From: an uncultured Oscillibacter sp.
GTDB taxonomy: Bacteria; Bacillota; Clostridia; Oscillospirales; Oscillospiraceae
NCBI GenBank assembly: GCA_900542115.1
Contig: UQMC01000011.1
Span: 1 to 25,178, forward strand
Reading direction: 5' to 3'
Length of the DNA: 25,178 bases
How positions within the stretch are numbered: position 1 is the stretch's first letter; every line of letters starts with the position of its first letter. This document shows, one piece after another, positions 1 to 8,984 of this stretch. The notes below the pieces were generated by a model. The model did not search any database. It was given only the letters and a program-made list of their open reading frames with translations, and was not told the origin of the DNA. Position numbers and translations under genes: made by a program.

Positions 1-60
1 CGACCCGGGGCAGTATTTCAAATATATCCGCCCAATTCGAGCGTTGTAAGCGCCTGAGCG
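1..60 (+). other. Contig left edge, possible 3' tail of an unidentified plus-strand gene
   Basis: Two plus-strand frames are open from the first base: one ends with TAA at 47-49 (15 codons, ending in KYIRPIRAL), the other with TGA at 55-57. Either could be the end of a gene converging on the pyruvate:ferredoxin oxidoreductase gene, because the hairpin that follows is symmetrical and has a short T-rich run on this side too. The piece is too short to recognise. Confidence 0.2.
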
Positions 61-61
61 C

Positions 62-103
62 AAAAAAACGGCTGTGTCAGATAACTGACACAGCCGTTTT
101 CTT
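62..103 (-). terminator. Intrinsic terminator after the pyruvate:ferredoxin oxidoreductase gene
   Basis: A perfect 16-bp inverted repeat (arms 65-80 and 85-100, 4-base loop) is followed on the minus strand by a run of seven T (62-68). It lies about 30 bases after the stop codon of the minus-strand gene. On the plus strand it is followed by TTTTCTTATTT, so it may work in both directions. Confidence 0.9.
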
Positions 104-128
104 ATTTGATACGCGGGATATTTCCAGA

Positions 129-3100
129 TCAGTCCTCAGCCAGCTTCTTGTACTTGAGATAACGGGCCTTGACGTCCTCGACCTCCTTGGCGTACAGAGC
201 ATCCGCCTTGTCGGGGAAGTTGTTCTTCAGAGAAGCGAAGCGGTTCTCGCCCATCAGGAAGTCCATCACCTTGGAGGTATCCGGCTCCTTGGAGTCCAGC
301 TGGAACGGGTTCTTGCCCTCGGCGATCCGGCGGGGATCATAGCGGTACAAATGCCAATAGCCGCACTCAACAGCTTTCTTCATCTCGTCCTGAGAGGTCC
401 CCATACCGGCCTTGATGTGCTGCTCCAGGCAGGGGCAGTAGCAGATGACGATAGAGGGACCGTCATAGGACTCCGCCTCGCGCAGCGCCTTCAGGGTCTG
501 TGCCTGATCGGCGCCCATGGCCACCTGTGCAACATACACATAGCCGTACTGCATCATCATAGCGCCAAGGTCCTTCTTAGCAACCTTTTTGCCGCTGGCA
601 GCAAACTTGGCGGTAGCAGAGGTGGGCGTGGACTTGGAGGACTGTCCGCCGGTGTTGGAGTACACCTCTGTGTCCAGAACCAGCAGGTTCACGTTCTGGT
701 TTTGCGCCATGACATGATCGATGCCGCCGTAGCCGATATCATAAGCCCAGCCATCGCCGCCGATGGCCCAAACGGACTTCTTGGCGAGGAATTCGCGGTT
801 TGCAAGGACATACTTCACATCCTTGGTCTGCTCCGCCTTTTCCAAGGCAGACAGCAGCGCGTCCGTGACCGCGCGGGACTTGCTGCTGTCCTTCCAGCCG
901 TTTTCGTAGGCCTCCACGGCCTCCACGGCAATACCGGCGGCCTTGATGGCGCCCAGACGAATCAGCAGCTCCTTGCGGATGGCATCCTGTGCGTGGAAGA
1001 AGCCATAGGCAAACTCGGCGTTGTCCTCAAACAGAGAGTGCTCCCACGCGGGGCCGTGGCCCTGACAATCCTTGCAATAGGGCAGGATGGGCGCGCCGCC
1101 GGAAATAGCGGAGGAGCAGCCTGCGGCGTTGCCGACATACAGCCGGTCGCCGAACAACTGGCTCACCAACTTGATATAGGTGGTCTCAGCGCAGCCGGCA
1201 CAGGCAGCGGAGAACTGGAAGTAAGGCTTTGCGAACTGGGCGTTCTTTACGCTCTTATCGTTGATGACGTCCTTCTTGAGATACGCCTCGTTCATGGCCA
1301 CATCATCGAACAGCTCCTGCTCGGACTTCATGCTCTCAAAGCTGGTCATGGTCAGAGCACCCTCGGCGGGACAGGCGGTCAGGCACACGCCGCAGCCAAG
1401 ACAGTCATAGGGAGAGACCTGCATCCGGAAGGAATACGCGGGAGCGTCCTTGCCAAGACCCTTTGCGGGCACGGTCTCAAACCCGGCAGGCACGCCCTTC
1501 TTCTCCTCCTCCGTCAGCAGCACAGGACGGATAGCGGCATGGGGGCAGCACATAGAGCAGCGGTTGCACTGGATGCACTTGCTGCCATCCCACTTGGGGA
1601 CCTTGGTGGCCACGCCGCGCTTGGAGAACACAGAGGTACCGTTTTCCCACGTACCATCCAGCACTCCGTACTTCTGGAACACAGACACAGGGAGCTGATC
1701 GCCCTTCTGGCGGTCCATGGGCATCACGATGTCCCTGACGAAGGGCGTCACGCCCTTGGGCTCGGACACAGGGGTATCCTGTGCATCCGCCCACGCGGCG
1801 GGAATTTCCACCTTCACGGCGGCGCTGACACCCAGATCCACGGCCTGATCGTTCAGGTCCACGATCTTTTGTCCGGCCTTCTTGAAGTAGGAGTTGTAGT
1901 TGTTCTTCTTCATATCCTCAATGGCCAGGTCCATAGGGATGACCTTCGTCAGTGCAAAGAATGCGCCCTGCAGGATATTGTTGGTGCGCTTGCCGAGGCC
2001 GATCTGCTGCGCCAGCTTGGCAGCGTCAATGATGTAGAAGTTGGCGTGCTTGCGGGCAAGGTCACGCTTCATCTTACCGGGGAGCTGAGCGTCCAGCTCG
2101 TCCACGGACCATGCGCAGTTCAGCAGGAACGTGCCGCCATCCTTCAAATCCTCGGTAGTATCGTACTTCTTGACATAGGTGGGCGCGTGAACGGCCACGA
2201 AATCGGCAGAGGAGACCAGATAGGTGCTGCGGATGGGCTCATCGCCGAAGCGCAGATGGCTCTGGGTCAAGCCGCCGGACTTCATCGTGTCATAGGAGAA
2301 ATATGCCTGTGCGTACTTGTTGCCCACAAAGCCGATAGTGGAGATGGCATTCTTGTTGGCGCCCACAGTACCGTCGCCGCCCAAGCCCCACAGCTTGCAA
2401 CTGATCTCACCGGGATGGGGCAGCTCAATCTCCGTATAATCCAGAGAGGTGTGGGTCACATCATCGTTGATGCCGATAGTGAAGTTGTTCTTGGGCTGGG
2501 CTTGCTTGAGGTTATCGTACACGGCCACGATCTGACCGGGTGTGGTATCCTTGGAGCTGAGGCCGTACCGGCCGCCCACCACGCGGATGTCGCCGCGGCC
2601 GGCCTGATTCAGCGCGGTCACCACGTCCAAGTACACAGGCTCGCCCACACTGCCGGTCTCTTTGGAGCGGTCCAGCACGGCGATGCGCTTGCAGGTGGCG
2701 GGGATAGCGGCGGCAAAGTGCTTCACCGAGAAGGGACGGAACAGGTGGATCTGTACCATGCCGACCTTGCGGCCCTGTGCGTTCAGATAGTCCACAGTCT
2801 CCTTCACGGTCTCACTGGCGGAGCACATCACTACGATGACTTCCTCCGCGTCGGGCGCGCCATAGTAATTGAACAGCTTGTAGTCACGGCCGGTGAGCTT
2901 GTTGATCTCGTCCATATAGTGCTGAACGGTATCGGGCAGGGCGTTGGCCTTGACGTTAGCGCCCTCCTTGCACTGGAAGTAGACGTCCGGGTTGACATTG
3001 TTGCCGCGGTTGGTAGGGTGCTCCGGGTTCAGGGACGCACGGCGGAACGCCTGCAGAGACTCCTGATCCACAAGGCCACGCAGGTCCTCATAATCCAGTG

Positions 3101-3656
3101 CCTCGATGCGCTGCATCTCGTGAGAGGTACGGAAGCCGTCAAAGCAGTGCATGAAGGCATACCGGCCGCTGATGGCGGACAGATGAGCCACGGCGGCCAG
3201 ATCCATTGCCTCCTGCGGGCAGGAGGACATCAGCATGGCATAGCCGGTGGTGCGGCAGGTCATAAAGTCGGTATGATCGCCGAAGATGGAGTGGTGGTTG
3301 GAGGTCACCACACGGGACGCAATGTGCATGACGCTTGGCAGGAACTGGCCGCCCATGGCATACATGGCGGGAATCATCAGCATCAGGCCCTGAGAGGACG
3401 TAAACGTGGTGGTCAGGGCGCCTGCCTGCAAGGAACCGTGGCAGGTGCCGGCAGCGCCGGCCTCAGACTGCATCTGGATCACGTCCACCGTGGAGCCGAA
3501 CAGGTTCTTCTTGCCCTTGGCAGACCACTCGTCCACCTTTTCCGCCATGGGGGAGGACGGGGTGATGGGGTAGATCGCCGCTACCTCTGTAAAGGCATAG
3601 GCGCTGTACGCCGCCGCCGTGTTGCCATCCATGACAACATAGTTTTTCTTTCCCAT
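129..3656 (-). CDS. nifJ: Pyruvate:ferredoxin (flavodoxin) oxidoreductase, single-chain
   Basis: This cytoplasmic enzyme oxidatively decarboxylates pyruvate with CoA to acetyl-CoA and CO2, passing electrons to ferredoxin or flavodoxin. The 1175-residue length is normal for the single-polypeptide homodimeric form. The N-terminal substrate domain carries YPITPSSP (residues 29-36). Two 4Fe-4S motifs lie near residues 690 (CIQCNRCSMCCP) and 749 (CLGCGVCLTACP). A further cluster-type cysteine motif, CAGCAETTY, is near 819, and the thiamine-diphosphate motif starts at GDGWAYDIGYGG near 967. No key residue appears missing. I chose the ATG at 3656 because GGAAGGAAAG precedes it and family homology starts there; the frame is open 31 codons further upstream without homology. 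It lies 56 bases after the Gfo/Idh/MocA gene with no terminator between, so it is probably the last gene of that operon. It would take up pyruvate made by upstream enzymes. Confidence 0.97.
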   Translation of the reverse strand: MGKKNYVVMDGNTAAAYSAYAFTEVAAIYPITPSSPMAEKVDEWSAKGKKNLFGSTVDVIQMQSEAGAAGTCHGSLQAGALTTTFTSSQGLMLMIPAMYAMGGQFLPSVMHIASRVVTSNHHSIFGDHTDFMTCRTTGYAMLMSSCPQEAMDLAAVAHLSAISGRYAFMHCFDGFRTSHEMQRIEALDYEDLRGLVDQESLQAFRRASLNPEHPTNRGNNVNPDVYFQCKEGANVKANALPDTVQHYMDEINKLTGRDYKLFNYYGAPDAEEVIVVMCSASETVKETVDYLNAQGRKVGMVQIHLFRPFSVKHFAAAIPATCKRIAVLDRSKETGSVGEPVYLDVVTALNQAGRGDIRVVGGRYGLSSKDTTPGQIVAVYDNLKQAQPKNNFTIGINDDVTHTSLDYTEIELPHPGEISCKLWGLGGDGTVGANKNAISTIGFVGNKYAQAYFSYDTMKSGGLTQSHLRFGDEPIRSTYLVSSADFVAVHAPTYVKKYDTTEDLKDGGTFLLNCAWSVDELDAQLPGKMKRDLARKHANFYIIDAAKLAQQIGLGKRTNNILQGAFFALTKVIPMDLAIEDMKKNNYNSYFKKAGQKIVDLNDQAVDLGVSAAVKVEIPAAWADAQDTPVSEPKGVTPFVRDIVMPMDRQKGDQLPVSVFQKYGVLDGTWENGTSVFSKRGVATKVPKWDGSKCIQCNRCSMCCPHAAIRPVLLTEEEKKGVPAGFETVPAKGLGKDAPAYSFRMQVSPYDCLGCGVCLTACPAEGALTMTSFESMKSEQELFDDVAMNEAYLKKDVINDKSVKNAQFAKPYFQFSAACAGCAETTYIKLVSQLFGDRLYVGNAAGCSSAISGGAPILPYCKDCQGHGPAWEHSLFEDNAEFAYGFFHAQDAIRKELLIRLGAIKAAGIAVEAVEAYENGWKDSSKSRAVTDALLSALEKAEQTKDVKYVLANREFLAKKSVWAIGGDGWAYDIGYGGIDHVMAQNQNVNLLVLDTEVYSNTGGQSSKSTPTSATAKFAASGKKVAKKDLGAMMMQYGYVYVAQVAMGADQAQTLKALREAESYDGPSIVICYCPCLEQHIKAGMGTSQDEMKKAVECGYWHLYRYDPRRIAEGKNPFQLDSKEPDTSKVMDFLMGENRFASLKNNFPDKADALYAKEVEDVKARYLKYKKLAED

Positions 3657-3712
3657 TTTGTTCTTTCCTTCCGTTTTCTGTATTGCGTATTTGAAAATGC
3701 CGTAATTACCTT

Positions 3713-4717
3713 TTAATCCACGCCGCCGGCCTTGCGGACAGCATCGCACACGCGGGCGGTCCGCAGAGACTCCTCCTCAGAGATGGTCAGGGGCGTGCCG
3801 TTAAGAACCGCATCGGCAAACTGATGAATTTCCATCTGGTAGTTATCGTCCACCCAGATGTTATAGTCCGTGGTGACCTCGTCCACATATTCGGCGCCCT
3901 GCGGCCGGGCATTTTTCGCCACGCGGATGTGGCAGACGCCCCGGCTGTTGAACTTATGGTCCACATCAATGCGACCGGTATCGCCGAGAATGGAGAAGCA
4001 GCCCCGGGGATAGGCGTCCAGTCCGGCATACAGCATGGCGCTGACTCCCTCCTCATACCGCATCAGCACGGCATCGGAGGTGTCCACACCGGTCTCCTTG
4101 TCAAAGCCGCAGTAAACGTGCATATCAGTGGGGTCCTTCCCCAAAAGATAGGACGCGAGGCTGATATTGTAGCAGGTCACATCATAAACCGCGCCGCCGC
4201 CGTTGCCCTTCTGGTAGCGGATGCCGGAGCGGTTGGTGTCATAGGTGGAATGTTTGGATTCAATATACCGGATGCGGCCGATGGCGCCGCTGTCCACGAT
4301 CTCCTTCACCTTCTGGGCAAGCTGAGCGTGGCGGTAGGCATACGCCTCTTCCAGCAGCACACCGTGAGCCTTGGCCGCGGCAAACATCTCGCGCACATCG
4401 GCCTCCGTCAGCGACATGGGCTTTTCGCAAAGGATGTGCTTACCGGCCGCGGCAGCCTTCAGCACCCATTCCTTGTGCACACCGTTGGGCAGCGGCAGAT
4501 AAACCGCATCCACATTTTCATCGTCCAACAAAGCCTGATAGTCCGTATAGGTCTTCTGCGGCTTGAAGGGCGCGGCATATGCCTTCAGCTTTTCCGCATT
4601 CCGTCCGGCGATGGCGTACAGCTCGGAATTGTCACACGCCAGCATACCGGGAATCGTGCGGGCCTTGCCGATGCCGGAGCACCCCAGTACACCCCAACGA
4701 ACAACTTTCTTTTCCAT
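3713..4717 (-). CDS. Gfo/Idh/MocA-family NAD(P)-dependent oxidoreductase
   Basis: This is a 334-residue protein of the glucose-fructose oxidoreductase / inositol dehydrogenase / MocA family, which oxidises or reduces sugars, polyols and sugar-derived acids with bound NAD(P). The Rossmann motif GVLGCSGIG is at the N-terminus, and the family's cofactor/active-site motif CEKPM is near residue 98. A GGAVYDVTCYNI stretch matches the conserved start of the second domain. The substrate cannot be predicted. A TTG lies two codons upstream, but the ATG at 4717 is preferred because AAAGGA sits 9-10 bases before it. The gene is 55 bases after the UxaA-family gene and 56 bases before nifJ, all on one strand, which supports co-transcription and a catabolic role with the SAF/UxaA pair. 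Confidence 0.9.
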   Translation of the reverse strand: MEKKVVRWGVLGCSGIGKARTIPGMLACDNSELYAIAGRNAEKLKAYAAPFKPQKTYTDYQALLDDENVDAVYLPLPNGVHKEWVLKAAAAGKHILCEKPMSLTEADVREMFAAAKAHGVLLEEAYAYRHAQLAQKVKEIVDSGAIGRIRYIESKHSTYDTNRSGIRYQKGNGGGAVYDVTCYNISLASYLLGKDPTDMHVYCGFDKETGVDTSDAVLMRYEEGVSAMLYAGLDAYPRGCFSILGDTGRIDVDHKFNSRGVCHIRVAKNARPQGAEYVDEVTTDYNIWVDDNYQMEIHQFADAVLNGTPLTISEEESLRTARVCDAVRKAGGVD

Positions 4718-4772
4718 GTTCAAACGTCCTTTCTGATACCGTGAACGCAGCTTTCAAAGTAACATTTCTATT

Positions 4773-5936
4773 TTAAACGTAATTACAAATTCTGGCAATA
4801 GCAGTTTCTACAAAACCGAGGGCCTCTGCCTTGGTCTGCTTACCGCAGGCTGTCTCAATCACCATCTTGAGAAGGTCCTCACCCAGCTCCTCCACGGTCT
4901 TTTCACCGTAGATCAGCGGCGCGGCACTGAAGTCGATATTGTCCTCCATAGCGGCGAAGGTCAGCTTGTTGCCGGTGATCTTCACCACGGGAACAATGGG
5001 ATGGCCCACCGGTGAACCCCGGCCGCTGGAAAATACCACCACCTGCGCGCCGCCGGCCACCATAGCCGCTACAGAGGCGGGGTCATTGCCCGGGGTATCC
5101 ATGATGACCAGGCCCTGCTTGGACTTTACCTGCTTTGCATAGTCATACACGGCGTTGATGGTACTGTGGCCGCCCTTGTGGATGCAGCCGAGAGACTTTT
5201 CCTCCAGCGTGGTAATACCGCCGGCTTTGTTGCCGGGAGAGGGATTGCCCGCCCGGACATCCTCGCCCACCGCGTGGAAGTGGTTTTCAAAGCGGGTGGT
5301 GATCTCGTAAATACGGTCATGGACCTCCTTATTGGCGGCGCGGCGGGCCAGAATATGCTCAGCACCGATGAACTCGGAGGTCTCGGAGAGAATGCTGGTA
5401 CCGCCGGCCTTTACTACAAGATCGCTCATGGCACCGATAGCGGGGTTGGCCGCAAGGCCGCTGGTGGGGTCACTGCCGCCGCACTCCGTACCTACGATCA
5501 ACTCGGAGAGGGGAAACTCCTCCTTTTGCAGCAGAGCGGCCTCCGCCACCATCTGCTTTGCGTAGCGAACGGCGATCTCCACAGCCTTCAGCGTACCGCC
5601 AGCCTCCTGAATAATGACCTGCTCCATCGGCTTGTTGGTGCGCTCCCGGATGGCGGCAGTCACCAAGTCCATCTGGCAGTTCTCACAGCCCAGAGATACC
5701 ACCACCGTGCCGTAAATATTGGGGTTGGCCGCATAACCGGCCATCACATCCATGGTGAACTGCTGGTCAGGCCCCACCTGAGAGCAGCCCTGCTGGTTAT
5801 TGAAGCTGATAGCGCCCTCTACCTGCTGGGCGATGATGCGGGCCGTATCCGAGGCGCATACGCTGGCAGGCAAAATCAGCACCCGGTTCCGCACACCCAC
5901 GCGCCCGTCCGGGCGGCGATATCCGTAAAATGTCAT
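4773..5936 (-). CDS. UxaA-family hydrolyase, large (catalytic) subunit
   Basis: This 387-residue protein belongs to the family of altronate and galactarate dehydratases (C-terminal catalytic part) and the (R)-sulfolactate sulfo-lyase large subunit SuyB. Family-typical stretches are FYGYRRPDGRVGVRN at the start, NNQQGCSQVG, SLGCENCQ, VGTECGGSDPTSGLAANPAIG in the middle and SGRGSPVGHPIVPV near the end. The conserved cysteines suggest a metal or Fe-S centre, as in relatives. The SAF domain that is fused in GarD-type enzymes is here a separate gene 14 bases upstream, as in SuyAB. GGGAGGA lies 7 bases before the ATG. Altronate dehydratase, galactarate-type dehydratase and sulfolactate sulfo-lyase all remain possible. 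No KDG kinase or aldolase genes are in the window to favour the uronate route. Confidence 0.9.
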   Translation of the reverse strand: MTFYGYRRPDGRVGVRNRVLILPASVCASDTARIIAQQVEGAISFNNQQGCSQVGPDQQFTMDVMAGYAANPNIYGTVVVSLGCENCQMDLVTAAIRERTNKPMEQVIIQEAGGTLKAVEIAVRYAKQMVAEAALLQKEEFPLSELIVGTECGGSDPTSGLAANPAIGAMSDLVVKAGGTSILSETSEFIGAEHILARRAANKEVHDRIYEITTRFENHFHAVGEDVRAGNPSPGNKAGGITTLEEKSLGCIHKGGHSTINAVYDYAKQVKSKQGLVIMDTPGNDPASVAAMVAGGAQVVVFSSGRGSPVGHPIVPVVKITGNKLTFAAMEDNIDFSAAPLIYGEKTVEELGEDLLKMVIETACGKQTKAEALGFVETAIARICNYV

Positions 5937-5950
5937 CTCTTGGTCCTCCC

Positions 5951-6238
5951 TTATTCCATATCCCGGCGGTTTTCCTTCATGCTCACAACATTGTGCACAT
6001 GAACATGAGCGCCCTTCGGAATCAGCTCCGTGGCGACGCCGATGTGCTCACCGTACTTCACCACAGGCTCGCCCTTCTGAATGTCGCGGGTGGCGATCTT
6101 GTGGTAAATGGTGATGTCCTCTGCCGCCTTCAGGGATACCGGCTTACCATCCCGCAAATACGTCACCGTATCCCCTGCGGCGATAGGCTCGATGGCCACC
6201 GCCACATTGTCCTTGGAATCAATAATCATTGCGTTCAT
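5951..6238 (-). CDS. SAF-domain small subunit of a UxaA/SuyA-type hydrolyase
   Basis: This 95-residue protein consists almost entirely of one SAF domain, the small N-terminal domain of altronate/galactarate dehydratases and the stand-alone subunit SuyA of sulfolactate sulfo-lyase. The repeated 'I..G..V' turns and the C-terminal GAHVHVHNV stretch match the family's conserved HVHN end. It probably forms a complex with the large subunit encoded 14 bases downstream. AGGAGG lies 6-7 bases before the ATG. The gene begins 23 bases after the YcxB-like gene on the same strand. Confidence 0.88.
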   Translation of the reverse strand: MNAMIIDSKDNVAVAIEPIAAGDTVTYLRDGKPVSLKAAEDITIYHKIATRDIQKGEPVVKYGEHIGVATELIPKGAHVHVHNVVSMKENRRDME

Positions 6239-6261
6239 TTTATTTCCTCCTGCCTCTGCGT

Positions 6262-7332
6262 TTACCGCTTTTCGGTCTCCGGCCGCAGCCGGGTCAGCAG
6301 CGCGGTCAGCTCCGGGGAAGCATCGGCCACTGTCTGGGGCAGCACCACTGCCGGAAAATTATTCCACGCAATGACGCTGTAAGGGCCGATTTTTTCGCAA
6401 AGGTTGATTTTATGTATTGGAATCTCCACACTTGCGTGCTCGGAGCTGAAAATCAGCGTTTCCTCCGCAGGCACAAGGTTAAATTCATGACTGTTTTTCC
6501 AGTTCCCTACCTCCCGCCGAATCCGCAGGCGGCAGACAAAGGGAATCATGGAGATATTTTCTAAGTTCGCCAGAAGCAGAATAAGCACAGAGACACCGAT
6601 ATTCACCGGCGTGCGGTTGCTCATCAGATTGATCATGGCCGCCACGCTGACAGCCAGACGGATAAAGGTCGCTTTCCGTAAAAAGCGATAACGGTAATAG
6701 AGCGTACGGTAGGCCAGATATTGACCCTCCTCAAAGTCACGTTCCTCCATGCGCCACGCAAACCCGTCCGTGCGCTTTTGCGCTTTGCCAGGGGCCGTGG
6801 GGGCCTCCGCGCGGGCTACCTTTTCCCGCAGGGACGCGGCAAAGGCTGCCATATCCCCCTCGCTCTTGAAGGCGGATTTGGGTACGATGTCGAAAATCGT
6901 GCCGCCGCAGTAGAGATACAGCGCGTCTCCCCGCTGCTCCACCGGCCCCACCGCGTTCAGCGGACAGCTTAGCCGCGCCTCGCCGTAGCTCAGCCGCAGC
7001 TCCCGCTCTGCCACAGTCAGGCGGTGCTTTTTCCAGTAGTCCTCCGGGAGTTGTCCGGAATATTCCAAACGGGTCAAGGTGCCCTTGGCCCGTTGACGGG
7101 CCGTACACCGCCGCAGGACGGTGATACCCGCCACCAACAGGGACCAGACAAGGACAAATATCCTCTGGCTCCCCTCCAGCTTGAAGATGCAAAGCAAAAT
7201 CACGGCTGTCATCTGACCCACGGTCAGCAGCAGCGCTGTCAGCATTTTCAGGGGGCGGCGGTCATTTTTCCGAATCATGCTCTCCAGCAGATTCACATAG
7301 GCGTCTCTTGGGACTTGGTAGGTAAGCTCCAT
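6262..7332 (-). CDS. Membrane protein with two tandem YcxB-like units
   Basis: The 356-residue protein appears to be an internal duplication. Each half has a short cytosolic head, a pair of membrane helices (about residues 30-50 and 58-73, then 223-238 and 243-262) and a soluble tail. The first tail ends in YLYCGGTIFDIVPKSAF, which resembles the conserved end of YcxB-like domains; the second tail is similar but weaker. Function is unknown for the family. The ATG at 7332 is preferred over one two codons upstream because GGAG then lies 6 bases away. The gene starts immediately after the tctA hairpin and is followed after 23 bases by the SAF gene. This links an apparently unrelated membrane protein to a metabolic operon. 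A role in transport or sensing would be speculation. Confidence 0.65.
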   Translation of the reverse strand: MELTYQVPRDAYVNLLESMIRKNDRRPLKMLTALLLTVGQMTAVILLCIFKLEGSQRIFVLVWSLLVAGITVLRRCTARQRAKGTLTRLEYSGQLPEDYWKKHRLTVAERELRLSYGEARLSCPLNAVGPVEQRGDALYLYCGGTIFDIVPKSAFKSEGDMAAFAASLREKVARAEAPTAPGKAQKRTDGFAWRMEERDFEEGQYLAYRTLYYRYRFLRKATFIRLAVSVAAMINLMSNRTPVNIGVSVLILLLANLENISMIPFVCRLRIRREVGNWKNSHEFNLVPAEETLIFSSEHASVEIPIHKINLCEKIGPYSVIAWNNFPAVVLPQTVADASPELTALLTRLRPETEKR

Positions 7333-7345
7333 GGTCATCTCCGTT

Positions 7346-7416
7346 AAAAAAGCAGGCAGCGGAGTTATGACTGCAAAGACCTTGTGCTTTGCGGCGCCAT
7401 TGCCTCAGCTGCCTGC
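7346..7416 (-). terminator. Long hairpin with T-run after tctA, just ahead of the YcxB-like gene
   Basis: On the minus strand, outer arms 7408-7416 and 7352-7360 (9 bp, GCAGGCAGC/GCTGCCTGC) enclose a second stem (7387-7392 with 7373-7378), and six T follow (7346-7351). This looks like an intrinsic terminator for the tct operon. The T-run ends only about 14 bases before the next start codon, so it could also act as an attenuator. Confidence 0.75.
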
Positions 7417-7444
7417 CTATGTTTGCCAGCAGCTCTTGAGAGCT

Positions 7445-8935
7445 TTACTGTGCTTTTTTAGTTGCTTTTGTAGATTTGCGAATCATGGGGACCACCACAA
7501 ACAGCACCGCGATGATGACAAAGAACACAGCCACGGGACGGGCCATGATATCACCCCAGTTGCCGTTGGCGGAAATCAGGGCCATACGCATATACTTCTC
7601 GATCAGGGGCCCCAGAATAAAGCCCAGAATCACAGGCGCCATATCAATGCCAAGGCAGATCAGCAGATAGCCGACGAAGCCGAAGGTGATCATCACCCAC
7701 ACATCGAACATACGGTTATTCAGGGTGTAAACGCCCAGAACGCAGCAGGCCACGATGGCAGGGAATAGATAGGATAGCTTCACGTTGACCATCCGGACAA
7801 ATGCCTTCATCAAGCCCAGCTCCATAACGTACATGACAACGTTTGCCATGAAGTAGGCCGCCATAATGCCGCCCACCAGCTCAGGATGCTGGCTGTAGAG
7901 CAGAGGGCCGGGCTGGAGGCCGTGAATCATCAGGCCGCCGATGAGGGCAGAGGTGGTCAGGTCACCAGGAATGCCGAGGCACACCAGAGGAATCAGCGCA
8001 CCGCCGTTGGTGGCGTTGTTGGAAGTCTCAGAGGCGCAGATGCCCTCGGGGCAGCCGTGGCCAAACTCCTCCGGGGTCTTGGATACCGTGCGGGAGAGGT
8101 TGTAGGAGATCAGTGTCGAAGCATTCTGGCCGATACCGGGCAGAATGCCGATGCCGGTGCCGACCACGCAGCCGATGCCGATGGCCTTCCAGCAGCTCTT
8201 CATCTCGGAGAGCGGCGGAATTAGGGTGGTCTTCTTGAACTCGATCTTGGGCCGGGGCTTGTCCAGCTCAAGAGACTGGTTGAAAACCTCGGTGATGGCG
8301 AACAGGCCCATCATCAGAGCGGTGGAAGAAATACCGCCCTGAAGCTGCCAGAAGCCGAAGGTCAGACGGGAAACACCGCTGATGGAGTCAATGCCCACCG
8401 TGCCGATCAGCAGGCCGAACACGGCGCCGATCAAGCCCTTGATAAGAGAGTCGGAGCACATGGCAACCACCACGGACAGGCCCATCAGAGCGATGGCAAA
8501 ATACTCCCAGCTGCCGAAGCTCAGGGACACCTTAGCCAACTGAGGGGCAATGCCCATCAGAGCGAGTGCAGAGAAGGAGCCGCCGATGAGAGAGCAGAAC
8601 ACGCCGATGGCCAGAGCCTCGGCAGGCTTGCCCTTCTTCGTCATGGGATAGCCGTCAAAGCAGGTATAGATAGAGGACGGCGTACCGGGGATATTGATGA
8701 GGGTCGCGGTGATGAGGCCGCCGCTGATGCCGCCTACATAGACGGCGATCAGCAGCGTAAGGCCCTGCACAGCGGCCAGCGTATACGTAAAGGGAATAAA
8801 GAGGGTAACGCCGAGGGTCGCGGTCAGTCCGGGGATGCTGCCGAAAATAATGCCGACAAACACGCCCAGAGCCAACATCAGAAGACACATCGGGTCACCG
8901 AAGATGTACTGGAAACCAAGAATGATCGTTGACAA
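7445..8935 (-). CDS. tctA: Tripartite tricarboxylate transporter, large permease TctA
   Basis: This is the large membrane subunit (496 residues, about 12 helices) of a tripartite tricarboxylate transporter, a secondary carrier fed by a binding protein. Family-typical stretches are visible: GIIFGSIPGLTATLG near the N-terminus, the loop with GGLITATLINIPGTPSS, and the mirrored GIGILPGIGQNAST with LVCLGIPGDLTTSALIGG in the second half. Translation starts with TTG at 8935. A TGA is two codons upstream in frame and the nearest ATG is out of frame, so no ATG start fits. An AGGTAGGG element precedes it. It follows tctC by 49 bases and ends at the hairpin at 7346-7416. Transporters of this family carry citrate, other carboxylates, aromatic acids or sulfolactate; the substrate here is unknown. 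Confidence 0.95.
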   Translation of the reverse strand: MSTIILGFQYIFGDPMCLLMLALGVFVGIIFGSIPGLTATLGVTLFIPFTYTLAAVQGLTLLIAVYVGGISGGLITATLINIPGTPSSIYTCFDGYPMTKKGKPAEALAIGVFCSLIGGSFSALALMGIAPQLAKVSLSFGSWEYFAIALMGLSVVVAMCSDSLIKGLIGAVFGLLIGTVGIDSISGVSRLTFGFWQLQGGISSTALMMGLFAITEVFNQSLELDKPRPKIEFKKTTLIPPLSEMKSCWKAIGIGCVVGTGIGILPGIGQNASTLISYNLSRTVSKTPEEFGHGCPEGICASETSNNATNGGALIPLVCLGIPGDLTTSALIGGLMIHGLQPGPLLYSQHPELVGGIMAAYFMANVVMYVMELGLMKAFVRMVNVKLSYLFPAIVACCVLGVYTLNNRMFDVWVMITFGFVGYLLICLGIDMAPVILGFILGPLIEKYMRMALISANGNWGDIMARPVAVFFVIIAVLFVVVPMIRKSTKATKKAQ

Positions 8936-8984
8936 CCGTCATCCCTACCTTTCTGCTGGTTTGAAGCGATAAGCCAAGGGCGAA

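Noticed and set aside
351..3716. A 1121-codon open frame on the plus strand
   Set aside because: It lies opposite nifJ in a high-G+C region; the translation is a low-complexity Gly/Leu/His-rich shadow with no recognisable domain, while the minus strand encodes a complete enzyme.
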